Shown: positions 1 through 10,890 of the stretch, piece by piece
Position numbering within the stretch: the first letter of the stretch is position 1
How the letters are laid out: each line of letters starts with the position of its first letter
Assembly: GCF_002288925.2 (NCBI RefSeq)
Contig: NW_022098045.1
Span: forward strand, 7,627,042 to 7,691,041
DNA length: 64,000 nucleotides
Direction: 5' to 3'
Source of the DNA: Delphinapterus leucas
Lineage: Eukaryota > Chordata > Mammalia > Artiodactyla > Monodontidae
Made by a program: the position numbers and the translations under genes
The notes under the pieces: generated by a model
What the model saw: the letters and a program-made list of their open reading frames with translations, nothing else
What the model was told of the DNA's origin: nothing
Databases searched by the model: none

Positions 1-914
1 AGGAAAGCAGCCAAGTGCACATCAGAGCTGAGGAATGTCACAGTGAAATGAAGGAAACTTGTAAACACCTATCAGTATTTTTAGGTAGAGAATGTTCTAA
101 CATATTGCCAGTGGGTGCTGCCTATGCGTTCATTTCCCTAAGCTTTAAAATCAACTGATATTAAAGGTGATTTGAAAGCAATGAAAAATGACAGCTTTAT
201 TAATCTAGATGGTGTGTGTAAGAGAGTGTGTGTGTACGTGTGAGTGCGGGTGCACAACGTGTGACTGGCTGCATGTACAGACTGCATTTGTAAAGTGGGT
301 CTTGTACAGACGAGGGAGCCCTCTACTGATTAGAAACTGTATTAAAGATAAACTGTAGAGAGCTGCTTTAGTGTATTGCTTGTGTATCCTCCAAAAAGCC
401 AGACATTTTGCTAACCTCTTTTTCACATCATGAGAGGAGACTTTTTTTAAGGAACTGTAGATGTCAGTCATCGTGTGTGTGCAAGTATATACAATTCTGC
501 TTAAGGTAAAAAGTCTTCAATTTATTTAAAAAGTACATCTACATCTACTCTTCAACCTTTTAATATAAAGGTGCTTTTGCTGTAACACAATTAATCCACA
601 GATGTCTACATGACTATAATGAAAATGTGTGAGAGAGATCACAAAAGCATATGTCTATTACAGTACTTTGGCTCACCAGACGTTATTTTTCCCTGGTGGA
701 TGTATTATTTATTTTACACATTTTTCCCAAATAGGAAAGAAGACAATTTTCAGCGTGACAACAGGAACACTAATTCATATGAGCATATTTAAATGGATTC
801 TATTTTAATATGCATAATTAAATCATATTACTCTGGTCAGCCTAATTATACACTAAGACCTATATATAGTCAAGGGTAATATATAGTTTTTTTTGTGTTT
901 ACATATCTGATTTT
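1..914. other. Unique noncoding sequence
   Basis: No gene or recognisable transposon is seen. The sequence is AT-rich, with a short degenerate GT-rich tract near 211-250. The short open frames here have no recognisable domain, and one of them is made by the GT tract read on the minus strand. Confidence 0.6.
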
Positions 915-928
915 TAACTTCATGTTTT

Positions 929-1162
929 ATTTGTTTTTTTTTTTTTAACATCTTTATTGGGGTATAATTGCTTTACAATGGTGTGTTAGTTTCTGCTTTT
1001 TAACAAAGTGAATCAGTTATACATATACATATGTTCCCATATCTCTTCCCTCTTGCATCTCCCTCCCTCCCACCCTCACTATCCCACCCCTCCAGGTGGT
1101 CCAAAGCACCGAGCTGATATCCCTGTGCTATGCGGCTGCTTCCCACTAGCTATCTACCTTAC
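929..1162 (-). mobile_element. 5'-truncated L1, 3' UTR only
   Basis: A T-run at about 933-946 (the poly-A tail on the minus strand) is followed by the reverse complement of the L1 3' UTR that recurs in this window at 6250-6541, 16.2 kb, 29.3 kb and 45.1 kb. The 14-bp direct repeat TAACTTCATGTTTT at 915-928 and 1163-1176 is a perfect target-site duplication and fixes both ends. The insert holds only about 220 bp of 3' UTR and no ORF2 codons. Confidence 0.92.
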
Positions 1163-1176
1163 TAACTTCATGTTTT

Positions 1177-4100
1177 TGCAAAATACAGTTTAATCCTTCA
1201 ATCATTTAAGTCAATGGAAGAAAATGAAATATAATCAGAAATACTGTTCAGTTATTTTCAACATGGCTAGCCTAACAGTATTATGGGATAGTCTTCCTTA
1301 CCTCTGAAATGTTGATTACTAGATTGTTTATTAGATTGCTAAGCACTCTGGCCTTTAACAAAGAATTAACATTTTTTCTTGGAATTTGGCTTGAAATTTC
1401 ATTTTTTTTATGAATTCAGAAAGGAGCCTTTATGAAATCAGCATTTTTCTTAGAAGTAAACTCTCAGTTTGGTGCCATGTGTTGGTAAAGAGCTACATCT
1501 GGAGTTAGCATGCAAGATAACTAAGACGTGAGAGTGAAGGAGCTTTAATATCCATCATCTTTTGGCCACTAGCATTGATTTTGCTTCTATGCCAATGCCC
1601 CCTGCCTCTCCCACTGATCCATAATTCCTTCTGTGGTTCCAACATTAAAGGATAACCTCTGCCTTTCTTTCATTTGAGGTTGAAATCAGAAAAGATAAAC
1701 CAGGTAAATCTAAGATAATCAATGCACCCTATCTAATAACAGCCACCATTTATGGAATGCCTAACTGTGCCAGTCCCTTGCCAAAAATTAGCTCAAACCT
1801 TATTAGAAAACTGCAAGGCAAATATCATTGTCCCAGGTTGTTGGTTGGTATTCTTTTGCTTGCAAATGATAAATCATTTTCAAATGAAGTTGAGCAGAAG
1901 AAGGGGACTTCATTAGAAAGACACTGGAGTGCCTCACAGAATCCAAAGTCAGTTAATGCTACTTTCATAGCTTCATTATAACTATGGTTAAAAAAAAAAA
2001 ATCACAGTCTTTCCTTTCAGGTATTAAACTACAAGTTTAGATATTCTGTTCATTTCTGACCCTGATTTTCATTTTCTTTAAGACAGAAAATCCTTTTTGC
2101 TGTTTTTCCTCATGTTTTCCACATATATCTGAGTAAAAATAAATGTCAAATCGATTCATAAACCAACTAAATAATATTCATAAACCTGCTATCTAGCTTG
2201 TAATGCTTTCAGACTACAGGAGTGCACAGTAATCAACTCTAAGAAGTGAGAGTTTCACATTTGGTTTTTATTTCTGTCACTTGTGATTCCTAAGCAAAGC
2301 ACTGGCAGAGCCCTCTGGCACCCCACCCCTTCCTCGTGTGGTGAAGAGGCTGGTCCATGTACTGACTAGGGACATGGCCACGTAAGTAGGATTGGCAAGA
2401 CTGCAGCAGCAGAGGCTACTGTGCCTGTCCTCATAGTTTAAGTGAATCTCCACTTTGCCGTTGGAGCAAATGGTGACTCTGAATCTAAATGCTCCTAATC
2501 TTGTTTAATTTGCACCATCCTTGGAATCTACCTTTCAGTTTAGCTTGTCTGCTGGACTCTGCTTTGAGGTTTTGCTCCAGTGTCCAACTCCATAGAGGAA
2601 TCCCCTGTACAGCAAGCCTGAGTGATCATTCAGTCCCCAGATGGAGAGCAGACATCAGTGCATGGTATCTGGATTAGAATATTAGGTAGTGGGGGTGAGG
2701 ATAAGGTAAGATAAGTTCACTCAGGAAATCTGATTTCTTTTCACCCCTGAGGACGTTGTTTGGGACAGGGAGGCCATGATGATGGGATGGGGTTGAGCTG
2801 TGTTGGGAAAGGCAATCTGGTGCATGCAGTCTTTTGACCCCCCAGTAGGCCACGTAAAAATGGACCTAGGGCCTGGAACACTTCCTCACCAAGAGATAAA
2901 GAGTTCACACAGTCTGTGCTGGATTCATTGCCTACCACAGGAATATCTTTCCCTGTGTTCAAGCTCAGTGTATACTCCTTTTTCCTGCTTAAGCGTGTGC
3001 GTTAATATGGTGCCTCACCAACCCTACTAGTATACCTGTTCTCCACGGGGAGGGAATGGGGTCCTTCCACTGTGGCATGAGAGGAGTTAAGTAGGCCAGT
3101 TGCTATGGGGAGAGATCCCCTAGCCATGGGGGACTGATGCCCACTATTGGAGCTGGTATGGTTCTGTCTGTCCTCTTTGAAGTAAAGCATTGTTCCATCC
3201 AGTGCTTGATTGTGTTGTGTTTTCCTGGTCAATTTCAATACCAAGGTGCAATGGGCAGAAGTGTATGGACTTCTATTCTTAGTAGTCAGCATAGGGATGA
3301 TCTTTACTATCCTCCTTGTAGTCAGATCCTCCCCTGGGATTGCTAACCAGTGCAAGGTGTTCTGCTCAATAAGGTGGTTCTGCGTTTCACTTACAAGAAA
3401 GATCTGCTTCCCTTAGACTGTTCTCCTATCACCAGATGAGAGCAAGATCCTGTTGTACAGTTTGTTGGGAAGTGGATACATTCACATACCCCATGTATAT
3501 AGTATCCCTTAGAATACAACCACAGACAAGATGCATGGGCATGGTACCCCTTGGAGCTGTACAAGAAGAAAACTGCTGTTCCTTGATTTTACCTAATACT
3601 GGAGATGGGTTATGCAGGGTCTATGTTCTGTTCAGTGATCAGAAATGGATACATAATATTTGGGCACAGATATAAAGTTTGTACAGGCAGAGGGAATTTA
3701 CTCAAGCCTGAAAAAGATATGATTGCATGTTACTTCTTAGAAGAATCATTTAGTATGCTACATTTCCAATGAGTTAATTTAACTGTCTGGGAAAAAAATC
3801 CATGGACTATTATGCTCATGTACACTCAGCAAAGCAACAGTATTATTTTAATTTACAAGCTGTCATGCCACGTCATTTATAACTACTAGGTAAGTAAACT
3901 GATTCTTTTATATATGCAGTTGTCTACTGAATAAAAATAGGCAGTTATTCTGTACCTTTCTAGTACCTTTGTCTTGTGATAGGACCGTGTTCTAACGTTT
4001 TCTCTTTGTTCTTCATAATGGCACTGTTTTGTAATACTTTTCAAAATGCAAGACTCTCCAAACTTTATAGCTGACTTACCTGAAAGCACAGTGTCTTATG

Positions 4101-4790
4101 GGTTCACTGGACTGAAAATGTAGTTCTGGTTCAAGAGCACAGCCAGCACAGGGATAAAATGCATCCTGTCCAGGAAAGGCCTGGGCTGAGCCATTCTGTT
4201 GAGCGTGTCACAGCGCTAGTCACCTTCTCAGTCTAGGGATGTTAAGAATACATTTTCATCATGCAGCAGTTTGGTCTCACTAGACTCTGTTGGAAAACAC
4301 CATCTGTTGTTTCTGGAAAACTCTTAGACATTTTATTGACACTCGAAGCCCTATTTCATTTCCTGAACATTTGTTCCCTTGAAAACCTGATGCCGCTTAA
4401 AATTTAAATATATAAAAAATAAACTTAAAATGTAATACCCAGGGAAGTTTATGATTAAATAATGCTTATAAATAATATAGCTCTGTTCTTGGAATATAGG
4501 AAACACTCAATAGATATTATCAATATTGTCATAATCCTTCTTAGTATTCAAGTGAGATTTTGCCAATTGTTCTTAAATTACATATAGAATCCACATCAGT
4601 GTAAAATAAATTTGACTACTCTAGGTGTCAGCATAAATAATCATTAAGTGGTGTGAAAGTTTAAAATCCAAAGTTGACAATTACTCTTCTATCTAATTGC
4701 AGGAGTTAATGAGTGACTGTGAACTCAGTCATTTGCATAACTCAACTGTGTCAGTGTTTAGGGTACTCTGCAAAGATATGAATTCAGGGT
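1177..4790. other. Unique noncoding sequence, part possibly an old LTR
   Basis: No gene is recognised. The part at about 2690-3700 is richer in GC than its surroundings and has several overlapping open frames on both strands. None of these shows a domain I recognise, and the frames look random. This part could be a decayed LTR or other ancient repeat, but I cannot name a family. The rest shows nothing beyond AT-rich unique sequence. Confidence 0.4.
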
Positions 4791-4794
4791 CCCA

Positions 4795-4870
4795 CAATTT
4801 GGAGTCATGAACCTGGATTCAATCCCAGTTCTCCTGTTTAGTAGTTATATGCCTTGAAATGATTCACAGT
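4795..4870 (+). repeat. MIR fragment, 5' half
   Basis: The segment reads like the MIR core, with a 'cctggattcaatcccagttct' type stretch followed by a decayed 'tagctgtgtgacctt' type core. MIR is an ancient tRNA-derived SINE of mammals. The similarity stops abruptly, and a matching 3' half appears at about 5228-5345. Confidence 0.5.
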
Positions 4871-4954
4871 TGCTGCATGATCCAGATTCTCTACCTTTTC
4901 CTGAACTACTCTTCCTCGACAAAGACTCTCCAAAGACATTTCACATCTAGAAAG

Positions 4955-5205
4955 CAGAACAATGGTTAAGAAAGTGGAATTTAGCATCTGATGGATCTAG
5001 TGGGGTCCCCTTTCTAAACTCACTAGCTATGTGACCTTGGGGAGCTTCCCAAACCTCTATATAAAACGCAGTTCCTTATTCTGGAAACTGAAAATAAAAT
5101 TAGTATTAACTTCATAGTTGACTGTGAAGATCTGACAATTTAGTAAAGAAATATTCATAGCACAGCACTTGCAACATGCTTGAGTTTTGAAAAGTTATTA
5201 GTTCT
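4955..5205 (+). repeat. MIR SINE
   Basis: Near-full MIR in plus orientation: 'aatggttaagaaagtggaat' head, 'ctagctatgtgaccttgggg' core, 'cctctatat' and 'ttcttattctggaaactg' type middle, then a tail with 'catagcacagcacttgc'. Diverged, as expected for a repeat of Mesozoic age. Confidence 0.75.
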
Positions 5206-5227
5206 AACAATTATTATCTTTATTATT

Positions 5228-5345
5228 ATTTTGTCTCAGTTTTCTCATCTCTAAAAAAGAAAAATTGTATCAGTTTTGTCTATGCTATATGTTGTTTTGA
5301 GTATCAAATGAGGCAATGTGGTATATAAAATCTGGTATATAAAAA
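5228..5345 (+). repeat. MIR fragment, 3' half
   Basis: Contains 'tctcagttttctcatctcta' followed by a decayed 'gagtatcaaatgaggcaatg' stretch, which corresponds to the second half of MIR. It may be the displaced continuation of the 4795-4870 fragment, with the MIR at 4955-5205 lying between them. Confidence 0.5.
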
Positions 5346-5349
5346 GAAA

Positions 5350-6237
5350 ACTTATAAATTATTTTCTTGGGCAGAAGAATACTTGGAAAACAGTGTCAAA
5401 TGCTATGGCTTAGAAAATGTCTTGCCGGAAGACATTTAATATTAAGGTTCTCTATGTCTACTACTATAAGAGTAAAAAAATAACTCTGGAACTGTAGTTA
5501 ATATTACCCAGCTATTGTGACCTGTCAAGGAGAAAGTTACAATGTCCTAGATCAGTAGGTTAATCTAGTTAAAGTTAAACTTACTGGTGTCATATATATA
5601 AAGTAGCCATTTCAGTTAAAATTTCCTTTTTTAATTAACAGATGGGACATTGTATTTTATTGCTGTTGTTCTCAATATTCTCCAGATAGGAAGGCTGCTG
5701 TTTCTAAATATCCAATCTCTTTTAAGATTCTCTGAAAATTAAAAATGTGAAAGACTATTAACCAGTGGTAAATATTCCTTGAAACCTGTGTACCTAGAGA
5801 GGTCTTGTTTTTTCATAGACAGATTTACATATTCTTTATATTCTTCTAAGCAGATTGCCAGATTTTCATTCTCGAATTTGTGTACTGGTCACCCTGAAGA
5901 GTTGTTTAACACAGTATTATATAGTTCTGGAATAGTTTGGGGCGGTTTTTCGAAGATATTTTTGTAACGTTACTATGTAGATGATTCTATCTTTTCTTCA
6001 AAATTGTTAGAACTCTTGATGCAAATGCAAAACAGTGTGCATAATATTTTAATATATGTTCATATTGAGACTCATCTGAAAATATTTAGTACAACTTATC
6101 AAAATGGTATTCAAATTCAGGCTTTTTTCTGTTATACTGGTCAATTGAATTGAATCTAAAGTGGAAAATTCAAACAAATAATAAATGCACACAAAACGAG
6201 ACACGAGTAAGCTGCATGTAATGATTGGAATTAAAAT
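5350..6237. other. Unique AT-rich noncoding sequence
   Basis: Nothing recognisable apart from low-complexity AT stretches. The ~60-codon open frame at 5779-5967 has no identifiable domain. Confidence 0.5.
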
Positions 6238-6249
6238 TAGCATCCTCTC

Positions 6250-6541
6250 CGGGGAGGGGGAAGGGTAAGCTGGGACAAAGTGAGAGAGTGGCATGGACAT
6301 ATATACACTACCAAACGTAAAATAGATAGCTAGTGGGAAGCAGCCGCATAGCACAGGGAGATCAGCTCGGTGCTTTGTGACCACCTAGAGGGGTGGGATA
6401 GCGAGGGTGGGAGGGAGGGAGATGCAAGAGGGAAGAGATATGGGGACATATGTATATGTATAACTGATTCACTTTGTTATAAAGCAGAAACTGACACACC
6501 ATTGTAAAGCAATTATACTCTAATAAAGACATTAAAAAAAA
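6250..6541 (+). mobile_element. 5'-truncated L1, 3' UTR only
   Basis: Plus-strand L1 3' UTR ('tagctagtgggaagcagccg' and 'aggtggtcac' type landmarks), then an AATAAA signal near 6521 and a short A-tail at 6533-6541. The 12-bp repeat TAGCATCCTCTC at 6238-6249 and 6542-6553 is the target-site duplication. About 290 bp with no coding content. Confidence 0.93.
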
Positions 6542-6559
6542 TAGCATCCTCTCATCTCT

Positions 6560-7007
6560 TGTCTGACCTTAAATGAAGTATTTTTTAAGAATCTATCTAT
6601 AATCCTCTTCTCGTTTCCATAATGCTTTCCATGAGAGATAGCATCCAATCTTTTCACTTCAAATTCTACTCTTACTCTCAGTGACTTTCCTTTTCTATCT
6701 TTCTTTTGAAATTCGTATCTGTATTTCCAGAAATCCGCCAGACATTTCCAGATGTTCTACCAGTGTGTCCTATATGACCGCCATTGAACTATCCTCTCCA
6801 CTCTTTTCCATATATTCTGTTCTGTTTTTCCATATATCTGTTCTTTTTTATTTTTCCTATATTATTGAATGCCATATCATCCATCTAAACCTCCAAAGTA
6901 AAAAAGCTTAGAAACATTATCAGCTTTTCTTTTCCACCCATTTTCACATCTAAGTATCTCTCAGTACTGTCTCTCCTCTTAGTTGAATCACTGTTTTAGT
7001 CCCATTT
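6560..7007 (+). repeat. L2 LINE, left part
   Basis: Pyrimidine-rich sequence resembling the 3' part of L2 in plus orientation. It is interrupted by the OTUD6B retrocopy and appears to continue at 8497-9065. Highly diverged. Confidence 0.5.
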
Positions 7008-7018
7008 CTCCCCATTTC

Positions 7019-8485
7019 CTTTTTTAAATATTTTAAAATTCTTTATTAAAACAAGCTTCTTAGCTGCACTTTGATGGGGTTATATAAAAAGCGTCACAGC
7101 ATTAATCCCATCAACACCAAAGTTACTGCAATCACGTTCATTTATAAGCATTCATTAAATTTGCTATCACCATCACCACATTATTGCAATGTCAGAGACT
7201 GAGTCGTTTCACTTCTTCAAGAAAAATTACACTGACACGGTTACTGAAAGCTTTCAGTAATAGGGAGAAAAAAAATTTAACTATTTCAACACAGAACAGA
7301 ATGTTCAGGATCCTATATTTAATAAAAATATCAGCAAACAGGGTACCATCTTGGTCTATAAATGATGTTCTCCACAAGGGACTTACCAGTGTTTTTAAAA
7401 CACCACTAAGGGGACATTGGTGAAAGTTTCTTTGACACATTTTTTAAAAACCTGTTAGTAGCTTTGCCATAAAACTGATTTAAGGTAGTTTTTTTTTTTT
7501 TTGGAAACATTTAGAACAATCCAACACTTGGTATTAATACTCAGATCAGCACACTGTACTAAAACATAACAGCAACATTTTATAGACTAGCTGCAATTTT
7601 CACTAGCTGTGTTCACCAACCGTTTAACAGAATTGTAGCATTCTCCTAAGCCATATGCATGTCTCATATAAACAAGTATTAATGGGTTTTTGGGATATTC
7701 TTCACCAACTACAAGAGGAGAAGAATCTGCCTGTATTATCTCTATTGGTGTTTGTTAAACGTGAGACAGGGCTCTTAGCTCAAGCTGACCTCCCCATGCA
7801 GCGGTGTTTATGATATCATCACAGTACTTTCCAAACTCTTCTGAAGTATACATATCTCCTGTACTAGGATTTGTTAAAAATGGCAGAAAGTCTTCCATGT
7901 GGCTTTGCATATAGTCAGCAGTCTGACATCTTAAGGCAGCCACAGTCAGACTGCAGTCCTGTTCTTTCAGTTCATCTTCAATGACTCTGTACATACAGTG
8001 GCCATCAGGTGGAACCTGTTTAATTTCCAACTGTCTAGCTGCGAATATTTGAGCAAGTTTTTCACTTTCTACATGTCTAGCCCCAGTTAAGTTTTCAATT
8101 TGAGCTTCAGCTATCCTTTCTTCCCGCTCCTTTTCCAGTGCAGCATTTTTGTCCCATCTCTCTTGTGCTTTTGATATCTGAAACTGCTGATTCTCAAGAA
8201 CCAAGTTTGAAATATTGACAGCAACAGAATCTACTTTACTCTCCTTAGAAGTCAGCTTCAATTGCTCCAGCTTCTCTTTATGTTTCTGTTCCACTTCTGC
8301 TTCTAACTTAGCAACATCTTCAGTAAGTTGCTTCCTCCTCTTTTTGTCAATCTTGGGGACAGCATTCTTCATACCCTGAATTTTGGCTTGCAACTACTTC
8401 TTCTCTTTGTGATGCCTTCTCACCAGCTGTTCCTCCTAATCAAGCTCCTCAGTCAAGACTGCCTCTATGACGACTAGGTAACCCG
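7019..8485 (-). pseudogene. OTUD6B: Processed pseudogene of OTUD6B (OTU deubiquitinase 6B)
   Basis: An intronless copy of the whole OTUD6B mRNA coding region on the minus strand; the CDS equivalent is 8468 down to 7587 (293 codons plus TAG, the length of the functional protein). OTUD6B is a cysteine protease that removes ubiquitin. The N-terminal charged coiled-coil part (codons 1-115) is followed by the OTU domain with the catalytic DGHC motif at codons 155-158. Damage: the start ATG is now ATA (8466-8468). There are in-frame stops at codon 11 (TAG, 8436-8438), codon 25 (TAG, 8394-8396) and codon 238 (TAA, 7755-7757). The catalytic His of the GLGEHYNS-type motif is Cys at codon 277 (TGC, 7638-7640). 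There is no net frameshift over the 293 codons. The 3' UTR runs to about 7020 with an AATAAA signal at 7042-7047 and a decayed A-tail. The 11-bp target-site duplication CTCCCCATTTC lies at 7008-7018 and 8486-8496. OTUD6A, the related intronless gene, is a poorer match. Confidence 0.95.
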
Positions 8486-8496
8486 CTCCCCATTTC

Positions 8497-9065
8497 TTTT
8501 ATATTGCACATTATCTCTGTGTCTGTCTCTACTCTCCCTCTCCTCCAGTGTAACCACATTTGTTAAATGTGGTTCATAATGTATATATTTCCTCATGTTA
8601 CATGCTTAAAATCCTTCCTTGGGCTCCTTTGACCATTAAAATCCAAATCCTCATGTGCCAAACAAGAGCTTTAACAATCAAGCCTCATTTTATCTTTACA
8701 GACTTGGGCTTACAATTGTCCCTGTGTCCATTTTTATATTCTGTATGATGCATTTTATTTGGTATTCTCTTCTTACTTTCAGTATTAAGTGGACAAATTC
8801 CCACTGATTCTCTAATATTCTGCCCAAATATTTCTGTGAAGTTTTTCTTGACATTCCTTTTCCCCATTTCCCTCTGGGGTTGTACAGTGTCACAGCCCCG
8901 TTGTGTGTGTGTGTTGTATGCATGCATTTATAACTGTAATCGTTCCCTTATAGATTTGTCTCTGCTGCTAAATTGAGGAATTTTGCCATTTATGTCTTTA
9001 AAATTCCTATGCTTAGTTGGTCCCATAGTAAATGTCATTATCTGTTTTGAATGAATGAATGAGGG
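8497..9065 (+). repeat. L2 LINE, right part with 3' end
   Basis: Resembles the L2 3' region ('aaatccttccttgggctcct', 'aatcaagcctcattttatct') and ends in a 'tgaatgaatgaatgaggg' tail typical of L2. Together with 6560-7007 it appears to be one L2 copy split by the retropseudogene. Confidence 0.6.
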
Positions 9066-10459
9066 ATGAAGTAGCCAGCCACCCCAGACTAGAAGATGAA
9101 TCTTCTTCTGCAATTCACTATATCTGTACCTTGGATATAAATTTGTAGAGTTTTAGAGGGTATGAAAACTACATCAACCATTTCCCGTCTAGAATGAGTG
9201 TTTCTTCACAGATTGCTTCTCCATGTGGTCATTATTAAACACACCAGCCAAATGTGTTTTGATTCACACACCAGTCAAATTTAGTCACTCATTGTTTCTG
9301 TCATTGGCAAGAATAGACTTTAAATTTTCTCCTTAGAATAATATTTTACACCCAGAAATTATGATCTCCAGGAATAAAGTTTCTTACATCATTTAGGGTT
9401 GATCCTCTTCCACATAGGTCTTGGCTGAGTTTGGTTTCCAATATGGGACTCATGTTCAAAGCTAGAGGGAACACTGGGCTCAAACTATAAAATAAGTGAG
9501 TGATTATAGAAGGATGATTACCAGGGTGGTGTGTGTGTGTATGTTTGTGTGTGTGTGTCTGTGTGTGTGTGTGTAGTGTGTATTCTGATGGTCCACTTCC
9601 GGTATTAACAGGGCTCATAAAAACATCTTGTACAGCATCGTTTTTGGACCAAACAGTGTTTCACTGTCTCTGCCTGAAAACTATGGAAAGTTGTCTGTTT
9701 TGCACATTAGTACAGGGTGTGATAAATTGGTTTGGGTTACTGTTAGTTACTTCTCATTATTCTCCTATCCCCAAATTATTCAATTCAAGCCGAGCTATTG
9801 CTCCTGGTACTTGACTATGAAATTATGGATATATCACAAGGAGAAAGAAGTTACCCACAAGGCTTTAAAAAAAATAGATCCTCAATTTTAATACTTGTCA
9901 GAAGTATTAGCACTTATCATATTGTACATTGCTGTTTAAATAAGGCACTTATGTCTGTGTCCATATAATATAAATGTGACTTGACCCAGGAAACTATTCC
10001 TCCTGGAAAATATGTACAATATCTGCCAAAAAGGTACTTGGATACTTCGTTTTGTCAAAACTTATTTCTCCTCTTGGGAAAGATTTGAAACCAGAGCCAT
10101 GAGCATTTACACTGGTCAGTAATTCCCAGAAACATTTTTGGAAAAGACACAAAGAATTGCCTTCAGCCTCAGCTCCTTTCCATTTGGCTAATTTTCCTGC
10201 ACCTGTTAGAATTATTCTGCTTGCCAAGTGGCCTCCATGCTCTCTAGATATTTTGTCTCAGTCTGCAGAATCATGGCTCTGTGCATGGTTAAAACAGAGG
10301 TATGTCCCGCCAGAGCTTGGCTTTATTTTTCAGTGCCCTTGGTGCTCTAAACTGGACTAAATGCATAGTGGTGAGAGGTCTTATGTTATAGATGGGTGCT
10401 GCTCTGATAAGACAAAACTCTGAGTCTCTGGTATAACTCTATTTTATTCTTTTAATGAC
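9066..10459. other. Unique noncoding sequence
   Basis: No gene or clear transposon. It contains the GT microsatellite at 9527-9580. Open frames across the microsatellite are low-complexity artefacts. Confidence 0.5.
9527..9580. repeat. Interrupted (GT)n microsatellite
   Basis: Mostly GT/TG dinucleotides with interruptions (ATGTTT, CT, AG). Likely length-variable. Confidence 0.9.
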
Positions 10460-10890
10460 TGCTGTAGCAGGAATGAGTTCAACCACAAATAACAGAAAAT
10501 CTGACAAAGAGTGGTTTAAAAAGAGGAGATTTTATTTTTCTTGCACAACCAGAAACCTAGGGATAGGCAGTCCAGACCAGCACAACAGGGACCCAGAATC
10601 TCCTTCCACTGAGTTATCTTGACATATTGTCTTTTGTCCTCATACTTTCCAGATAGTTGTCACCAGATGGCTATTACGCTACCAGGCTTCCAGTTCCAGG
10701 CTTCATGTCTCAGCCTTGAAGAAGGGGAAGGGGAAAAGGGCAAAATGTCTTTCTTCTAGTGTATCTTTGTCTTTTTAATTAGGAAGGAAGAGACGGTCTC
10801 CCCTGAGACTTCTGCCTACATCTCATTGGCCTGAATTGGGATACCTAGCCATCCCTAGCTTCAAGAGATGTGGAGAGTAGATTTTACTCT
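10460..10890. repeat. Old interspersed repeat, family not named
   Basis: The block has features of a known widespread mammalian repeat: 'agtggtttaaaaag' followed by a 'gattttatttttcttgc' stretch, 'aggcagtccagaccagcac', and 'ctgcctacatctcattggcc' near the right end. I recognise the pattern but cannot assign the family with certainty; it may be an LTR or DNA element. Confidence 0.4.

Noticed and set aside
3002..3355. A 117-codon minus-strand open frame, with overlapping plus-strand frames that look membrane-like ('GLLFLVVSIGMIFTILLVV').
   Set aside because: Frames on both strands overlap, there is no recognisable domain, and the region may be a decayed repeat. Not enough for a gene call.
7755..8393. 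A functional 212-residue OTU protein.
   Set aside because: The normal start is lost, stops precede and follow the frame, and the C-terminal part with the catalytic His is cut off and altered. A processed pseudogene explains everything seen.
9527..9620. A Cys/Val-rich or Thr/His-rich small protein read from the frame.
   Set aside because: It is a translation of the GT microsatellite in either direction.
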